Shown here: positions 5,783 through 8,701 of the stretch, one piece after another
How positions within the stretch are numbered: the stretch's first letter is position 1
Layout: each line of letters opens with the position of its first letter
Assembly: GCA_937884385.1 (NCBI GenBank)
Contig: CALGCW010000341.1
Span: forward strand, 1-8,701
DNA length: 8,701 nt
Reading direction: 5' to 3'
Source: an uncultured Clostridia bacterium
GTDB taxonomy: Bacteria > Bacillota > Clostridia > Oscillospirales > CAG-272
Made by a program: the position numbers and the translations under genes
Notes under the pieces: model-generated
What the model was told of the DNA's origin: nothing
Seen by the model: only the letters and a program-made list of their open reading frames with translations
Database searches by the model: none

Positions 5783-5956
5783 AGAGATTTGAATCGGCTA
5801 CACCGCCCACTCGCGTCGCATAGTCGTCTTACTTCGCAAATAATTTGCTCGTAACACTCCTTGCTTTGGCTCCTTCGCTTTGTAAAAACATCACACTGTG
5901 ATGTTTTTACTCGCTCACCCTTGCCGGTCCCATTGCTCTTGCGAATTCAAATGTCT
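5783..5956. repeat. Palindrome-rich repeat module A, with tRNA T-arm-like inverted ends
   Basis: This is about 174 bp without a credible gene. The left end AGAGATTTGAATCGG (5783-5797) and the right end CGAATTCAAATGTCT (5942-5956) are imperfect inverted repeats that resemble the T-loop part of a tRNA gene (TTCAAATCTCT). Inside are the hairpin CTTCGCAAATAATTTGC (5833-5848) and a 29-bp palindrome with 14-bp arms (5882-5895 and 5897-5910, GTAAAAACATCACA). GGGAAAAGAG (5777-5786) just before the left end looks like a degraded copy of the tRNA-Ser 3' end. Module B shares the layout and several sub-motifs. It is probably a non-autonomous (MITE-like) or tRNA-derived repeat. Confidence 0.55.
5882..5910. 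repeat. 29-bp near-perfect palindrome
   Basis: The arms GTAAAAACATCACA (5882-5895) and TGTGATGTTTTTAC (5897-5910) are exact reverse complements around one base. It lies in the middle of repeat module A. In RNA it would form a stable hairpin whose 3' arm carries a T run, so it might terminate transcription on either strand. Confidence 0.8.
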
Positions 5957-5977
5957 ACTTTGCAGACAAAAAAACAA

Positions 5978-5997
5978 AACCACCCAATCGGGTGGTT
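5978..5997 (-). terminator. Terminator behind the displaced tRNA 3' fragment
   Basis: An 8-bp stem, AACCACCC (5978-5985) with GGGTGGTT (5990-5997), has an AATC loop. On the minus strand it is followed by TTGTTTTTTTG. It lies 8 bp beyond the tRNA-like fragment at 6006-6024, the same arrangement as the real tRNA and its terminator. It may be the original tRNA-Ser terminator, displaced by module B. The plus-strand tail CCATTTTTT makes it possibly bidirectional. Confidence 0.82.
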
Positions 5998-6005
5998 CCA
6001 TTTTT

Positions 6006-6024
6006 TGGCGGAGAAGGAGAGATT
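6006..6024 (-). repeat. Exact 19-bp duplicate of the tRNA-Ser 3' end (attachment-site-like)
   Basis: TGGCGGAGAAGGAGAGATT (6006-6024) is identical to 6241-6259, the CCA end, acceptor strand and part of the T arm of the tRNA-Ser gene. The rest of the tRNA is missing here, so this is a fragment and not a second gene. The two copies are direct repeats bounding a 235-bp segment. Such 3'-end duplications are what integration at a tRNA gene leaves behind. Tandem duplication is the alternative. Confidence 0.85.
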
Positions 6025-6198
6025 ATCTAGGAACGCAGGCGTTCCGTTGCACTGTTGGCGTTAGCGCATCACACTTCGCAAAAGGTATTTTGCTCGTATT
6101 CTGCGACGCCTGCCACTCCTTAGCGCTCCCTTCATCGCCCACCGGGCGCGGTCGCGCACGTCCCTCTCGCGCCTCCGTCGCGATCGTTCAAATCTCTC
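6017..6198. repeat. Palindrome-rich repeat module B, with tRNA-like inverted ends
   Basis: The ends are GAGAGATT (6017-6024) and its inverted copy within TTCAAATCTCTC (6187-6198). Inside are the palindrome GGAACGC-AG-GCGTTCC (6030-6045) and the hairpin GCAAAA-GGTA-TTTTGC (6078-6093) in the context CTTCGCAAA...TTTGCTCGTA, shared with module A. CACTCCTT follows in both modules. The right third (about 6098-6186) is strikingly GC-rich. No frame in it looks like a gene; the open frames here are typical artefacts of tRNA-flanking repeats. A non-autonomous mobile repeat is likely, possibly tRNA-associated. Confidence 0.55.
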
Positions 6199-6212
6199 AA
6201 GCAAAAAGAAAA

Positions 6213-6231
6213 AGCAGACACAAGGTCTGCT
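6213..6231 (-). terminator. Terminator of the tRNA-Ser gene
   Basis: A 7-bp stem, AGCAGAC (6213-6219) with GTCTGCT (6225-6231), has a 5-nt loop and is extendable past one mismatch by AAAGAAA/TTTCTTT. On the minus strand TTTTCTTTTTG follows. It lies 9 bp after the tRNA CCA end. Confidence 0.85.
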
Positions 6232-6240
6232 GTTTCTTTT

Positions 6241-6333
6241 TGGCGGAGAAGGAGAGATTTGAACTCTCGCGCCGGGTATATCCGACCTACACCCTTAGCA
6301 GGGGCGCCTCTTCGGCCTCTTGAGTACTTCTCC
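6241..6333 (-). tRNA. tRNA-Ser (anticodon GCU)
   Basis: On the minus strand the 93-nt gene begins GGAGAAGTACTC and ends CTTCTCCGCCA, with an encoded CCA. The acceptor stem is GGAGAAG/CTTCTCC and the D arm CTC...GAG. The anticodon stem CGCCC/GGGTG holds the loop CTGCTAA, giving anticodon GCU, which reads AGC and AGU. A long variable arm, typical of class II tRNAs, contains GGTCGGATATACCC. The T arm is GAGAG-TTCAAAT-CTCTC. Its promoter and terminator are intact. The last 19 bp are duplicated at 6006-6024. Confidence 0.95.
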
Positions 6334-6378
6334 AAATACACTCGTGAACTGCCGCTTCCATTCCGTTCACGCCCAATC

Positions 6379-6407
6379 ATTATATATGATTTTTTGCCGT
6401 TTGTCAA
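6379..6407 (-). promoter_or_regulatory. Consensus sigma-A promoter of the tRNA-Ser gene
   Basis: On the minus strand, a perfect TTGACA (complement of 6402-6407), a 17-bp spacer and a perfect TATAAT (complement of 6379-6384). The precursor leader of about 40 nt contains an inverted repeat, GTGAAC (6344-6349) with GTTCAC (6365-6370). The rest of the 319-bp gap to mntP holds only the divergent mntP promoter and a bulged inverted repeat, GAAAAGCTTC (6511-6520) with GAAGCCTTTTC (6540-6550). Confidence 0.9.
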
Positions 6408-6591
6408 TAGCTTTTACATAAAATTATTATTTTTTCGCTTTATTTATTTTATTGACTTGTCTTGAACTGCATATGTATATACGATAAATGAAGAAAACTG
6501 TGTTTATGCTGAAAAGCTTCGCTTCCTTGCTGTTGTATAGAAGCCTTTTCTTTGTGAATAATTATGCTTTCGGCAGAATTCTCGTTTTTTA

Positions 6592-6620
6592 TTGACTTTG
6601 ATATGATAATATGATATAAT
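6592..6620 (+). promoter_or_regulatory. Sigma-A promoter of mntP
   Basis: TTGACT (6592-6597), a 17-bp spacer and TATAAT (6615-6620) with an extended TG (6612-6613). The leader is only about 25 nt, too short for the yybP-ykoY manganese riboswitch that often precedes such genes, so any manganese control must act at the promoter. Confidence 0.87.
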
Positions 6621-6652
6621 ACTCCTCGTCAAATCAGAAGGTAGGTAATAAA

Positions 6653-7234
6653 ATGGGTTTTGAATTTTTCGCTGTTAGTATAATGTTTGGCTTCGGACTT
6701 GCAATGGATGCGTTTTCCGTGTCACTTGCAAACGGAATGAACGAAAAGAGAATGAAGGTGAGCAGAATGTGTACTGTCGCAGGTGTATTTGCGTTCTTTC
6801 AGGCGCTTATGCCCTTGCTCGGTTGGATCTGCGTTCACACTATTCTCGAATTTTTTCACGGTTTTTCAAAATTCATACCTTATATTGCGCTCATCCTTCT
6901 TGCTTATATTGGCGGCAAGATGATATGGGAAGGGCTTCACAAAAACTGCGATTGCGAGGATTGCTCGGTCGGATTTGCGGGTCTTGCGCTGCAGGGAATT
7001 GCTACCTCAATTGATGCGCTTTCCGTCGGCCTTGACATTGGCGAATACAATTTTACAGAGGCGCTTGTGTGCGCACTCGTTATTGCGCTGGTCACCTTTA
7101 TCATTTGTATGTTTGGTGTGTGGGCGGGCAAAAAGTTTGGCAATATGCTTTCAAACAAGGCGACTGTCTTCGGCGGCGTGATACTTGTTTGTATTGGCGT
7201 GTATATTTTTGTCAAGGGAATTATGGGAATATAG
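6653..7234 (+). CDS. mntP: MntP-family manganese efflux pump
   Basis: The 193-residue protein has six predicted membrane helices and is full length for the family. Two family signatures are visible: GLAMDAFSVSLANG near the N-terminus (Asp19) and SIDALSVGLDIGE after the central loop (Asp121). They are the two halves of an inverted-repeat fold with metal-binding acidic residues in the membrane. MntP proteins export Mn2+ and protect against manganese excess. The loop after helix 3 carries HKNCDCEDC (residues 97-104, Cys99/101/104), which could bind metal. The start ATG follows AAGGTAGG. The gene has its own promoter. No riboswitch, Fur or MntR box was recognised with confidence. A hairpin at 7312-7349 may end its transcript. 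Confidence 0.92.
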   Translation: MGFEFFAVSIMFGFGLAMDAFSVSLANGMNEKRMKVSRMCTVAGVFAFFQALMPLLGWICVHTILEFFHGFSKFIPYIALILLAYIGGKMIWEGLHKNCDCEDCSVGFAGLALQGIATSIDALSVGLDIGEYNFTEALVCALVIALVTFIICMFGVWAGKKFGNMLSNKATVFGGVILVCIGVYIFVKGIMGI

Positions 7235-7243
7235 ATGATGTAA

Positions 7244-7272
7244 TTGACAAAATTTGTATCTTGTGGTATAAT
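7244..7272 (+). promoter_or_regulatory. Perfect-consensus promoter for the lipoprotein pair (or a small RNA)
   Basis: TTGACA (7244-7249), exactly 17 bp, then TATAAT (7267-7272) with an extended TG (7264-7265). It begins 10 bp after the mntP stop. Transcription should start near 7279, at the small palindrome AACGG-ACA-CCGTT (7279-7291), which could be an operator or a 5' end hairpin. The leader to the next gene is about 187 nt. Confidence 0.88.
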
Positions 7273-7300
7273 AAGCAAAACGGACACCGTTCAGATAAAA

Positions 7301-7349
7301 AAGTGCCCGAAAGGCGCAGAGTAGGGCATTTTTGCCTTGCTCTGCGCCT
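7301..7349 (+). promoter_or_regulatory. Leader with two mutually exclusive hairpins
   Basis: A 17-pair hairpin joins 7312-7328 to 7333-7349 (outer AGGCGCAGAG with CTCTGCGCCT, inner AGGGCA with TGCCTT, two G-U pairs, TTTT loop). Its 5' arm also contains GGGCATTT (7324-7331), which can pair instead with AAGTGCCC (7301-7308). The tail CTTTGTATCTTTCTTG is T-rich but not a clean terminator run. It may be an attenuator, a leaky terminator for mntP, or the body of a small RNA. Confidence 0.5.
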
Positions 7350-7465
7350 CTTTGTATCTTTCTTGCAATTTTGAAATTTTTTCAGAAAAGCTGAAGAATT
7401 TTGTGAAGAAAACAGGTATTATTATATAGAGGGTATCCTCAAATTTGATAAAAAGGAGAAAAATT

Positions 7466-8326
7466 ATGAAAAAGGTATTGAGTTTAATTTTGGTTGTATG
7501 TATGGCGTTCTCCTGCCTTGCGCTTTCCGCTTGCGTGTGGGAGGGGGTATGGGGCAGTTTCACGTCGACCGTGCCTACAGAAGGAACGTCTCGGGCGATT
7601 ATTCAGCCATCTGAGAGAGACCCTATGCTCGATGAATTGGATTTGGACTATAGTGATGATTTTGATGAATATGACATCGAGTTTGTGAAAACTATGCGAT
7701 ATACTCAATTTCCCGGGTTGCCCGGATACAGTCATTCAACAAGCTTTGAAGAAGCAATGAATCAACTCGATAGAAATAAAAACACGTGCTATAAATTGAC
7801 TATTGACACTCAAAGTGTTCTTTATTTTGTGGCAGTATACGGCGAGGGAGGATATTATTTCTTGGATTTGGGCGGTGTGGTAGAGAATGTGAAATGGTGC
7901 AAATTCAGCAGTTACGATGATGTTCCGTCAGAAATGGAAGGCAAAGGGCTTCTTGGCGTTTATGCCGTTCATAACTGTGTTGTGGAAAAGGACATTCTAA
8001 ATGATGTTTCATATAATAATTACGGAAAGTATTACGTACCCTTAACAGACGGATATTCGGAAAAGGACTATAAATCACAGTATAGTTTATCAGATACAGC
8101 CACTTGGATGGACTTACGCAAGCTTTTTGGTAGAACGACACCGCTGACGGTGTTGCACACTGCAAAGAGCGATTATTTTTATCCTTATGATTTGGCTTAT
8201 TCATCCGGATATGTGCCCGGATGCGATATTTACGGATACTATACAGATGAGGACGGAGAGGAATATTTGTTTGCAAACTTGGATTGGACTATTCAAGAGT
8301 TGGTTGATGAATACTGGGCAAAATAG
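7466..8326 (+). CDS. Predicted lipoprotein, first of a tandem paralogous pair
   Basis: I choose the ATG at 7466 (286 residues), 7 nt after AAAGGAG (7452-7458); an upstream in-frame TTG at 7445 precedes the ribosome binding site. Residues 1-22 are a signal peptide (MKKVLSLILVVCMAFSCLAL) with lipobox LSAC and lipidated Cys23. The mature protein has a short Ser/Thr-containing linker, an acidic stretch (DPMLDELDLDYSDDFDEYD) and a Tyr/Asp-rich body (for example CDIYGYYTDEDGEEYLF), consistent with a folded extracellular domain. I recognise no family. It is 23 bp upstream of its paralogue, so the pair is co-transcribed. The DNA for the signal peptides is nearly identical between the two, while the mature parts have diverged. 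Confidence 0.85.
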   Translation: MKKVLSLILVVCMAFSCLALSACVWEGVWGSFTSTVPTEGTSRAIIQPSERDPMLDELDLDYSDDFDEYDIEFVKTMRYTQFPGLPGYSHSTSFEEAMNQLDRNKNTCYKLTIDTQSVLYFVAVYGEGGYYFLDLGGVVENVKWCKFSSYDDVPSEMEGKGLLGVYAVHNCVVEKDILNDVSYNNYGKYYVPLTDGYSEKDYKSQYSLSDTATWMDLRKLFGRTTPLTVLHTAKSDYFYPYDLAYSSGYVPGCDIYGYYTDEDGEEYLFANLDWTIQELVDEYWAK

Positions 8327-8349
8327 AGGTAATAAAGGAGGAAACCAAC

Positions 8350-8701
8350 ATGATGAAAAAGGTATTGAGTTTAGTTTTGGTTGCGTGCATGGCGTTCTCC
8401 TGCCTTGCACTTTCCGCGTGCGTGTGGGAGGGGATATTTGGTACGACAACCTCGACTGTACCAACCACTTCGACGACGCAGCCCACTACGAAGCCGACGA
8501 GCACGACGACGAGCACGAGTACAACCACCACAACGACTACCACAACCACAACAATCTCCGACGCTGGCGAGCCCGTGGATCTTGTTATACAACACGGTGA
8601 TAACTTCACTGAGGAGGATATTGAGTTTGTTAAGAGCTTTCACGGGTATCAGGATATGATAGCGGAGGAATTTTTATTTTCTTTTTCAGAAATGATTGAT
8701 A
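8350..8701 (+). CDS. Predicted lipoprotein with Thr-rich linker, second of the pair (cut at window end)
   Basis: The ribosome binding site AAAGGAGG (8334-8341) is 8 nt before the ATG at 8350 and 11 nt before a second ATG at 8353; the first fits better. The frame stays open to the window end (about 117 residues seen). The signal peptide MMKKVLSLVLVACMAFSCLAL with lipobox LSAC puts lipidated Cys at 24, almost the same as the upstream paralogue. From about residue 32 to 67 comes a low-complexity linker of Thr with some Ser/Pro, encoded by ACN triplets (8452-8552). It would hold the following domain away from the membrane. The paralogue motif EEDIEFVKSF (compare EYDIEFVKTM) follows. The function is unknown. 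Confidence 0.87.
   Translation, partial: MMKKVLSLVLVACMAFSCLALSACVWEGIFGTTTSTVPTTSTTQPTTKPTSTTTSTSTTTTTTTTTTTISDAGEPVDLVIQHGDNFTEEDIEFVKSFHGYQDMIAEEFLFSFSEMID

Noticed and set aside
5861..6323. Open frames of 67 and 141 codons over the repeat modules and tRNA
   Set aside because: They run through palindromic repeats and the tRNA gene itself (giving an AEKERFELSRRVYPTYTLS-like translation, a known artefact of reading across tRNA genes) and have no ribosome binding site.
6132..6407. 91-codon minus-strand frame over the tRNA and its promoter
   Set aside because: It spans the tRNA gene, its promoter and its terminator, so it cannot be a protein gene.
6488..6595. 35-codon frame starting MKKTVFMLKSFASLLLYRSL upstream of mntP
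   Set aside because: There is no ribosome binding site and its end overlaps the mntP -35 box; the KK-hydrophobic look is probably chance.
6592..6652. yybP-ykoY manganese riboswitch upstream of mntP
   Set aside because: The leader after the -10 box is only about 25 nt, far too short for that structure.
7279..7291. Link between GGACACCG here and the terminator stem at 5119-5142 (GGACACCG)
   Set aside because: Only an 8-base match with different surroundings; most likely coincidence.
7445..7465. Upstream TTG start for the first tandem lipoprotein
   Set aside because: The ribosome binding site AAAGGAG lies downstream of it, and the ATG at 7466 gives a standard lipoprotein signal peptide identical in layout to the paralogue.
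7291..7563. 90-codon minus-strand frame before the lipoprotein pair
   Set aside because: It is antisense to the signal peptide, leader hairpin and ribosome binding site, with no supporting signals of its own.
8371..8659. Several open frames on both strands over the Thr-rich linker
   Set aside because: They are produced by the ACN triplet repeat, giving runs of V, R or other simple sequence, and conflict with the true lipoprotein frame.

Overview
The window looks like a chromosomal segment of a low-to-mid GC Gram-positive bacterium, probably a gut-type member of the Clostridia (Bacillota). The reasons are strong GGAGG-type ribosome binding sites, near-consensus sigma-A promoters (TTGACA/TATAAT, often with an extended TG), three lipoproteins with Gram-positive-style signal peptides, and protein families common in that class. 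No phage or plasmid genes, CRISPR array or complete insertion sequence is seen. Coordinates were read by eye; no similarity search was run.

Layout. 1-229: a GC-rich, hairpin-forming segment of unknown identity, then an extended -10 promoter and two overlapping palindromes, one covering the ribosome binding site. 230-1042 (+): an XRE-type regulator with a helical C-terminal domain, closed by an intrinsic terminator. 4430-1169 (-): a probable five-gene operon of OmpR-type response regulator, HAMP sensor kinase, polytopic membrane protein, small two-helix membrane protein, and a 65-residue protein made of exactly five 13-residue repeats. It ends at a terminator at 1095-1118. Upstream lies a separately terminated minus-strand gene (4586-4951), a paralogue of the operon's small membrane protein. 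Similar 11-bp-spaced direct repeats precede that gene and the regulator, which suggests one small regulon. The operon carries two apparent single-base indels. One loses the response regulator stop, so its frame runs 245 bp into the kinase. The other is in an A8 tract and splits the membrane protein gene.

5159-5665 (-): a small lipoprotein of unknown function with its own promoter and terminator. 5666-6240: no credible gene, but two related, palindrome-rich repeat modules lying downstream (leftwards) of a minus-strand tRNA-Ser(GCU) gene at 6241-6333. The last 19 bp of the tRNA recur exactly at 6006-6024, followed by a second terminator, which gives an attachment-site-like, tRNA-derived modular array.

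6653-7234 (+): an MntP-family manganese exporter with a Cys-rich loop and its own promoter. 7235-7465: a perfect-consensus promoter, a leader with competing hairpins, then two tandem paralogous lipoprotein genes (7466-8326, and 8350 to the window end). Their signal peptides are nearly identical and their mature parts diverge. The second has a long Thr-rich linker and is cut by the window edge.
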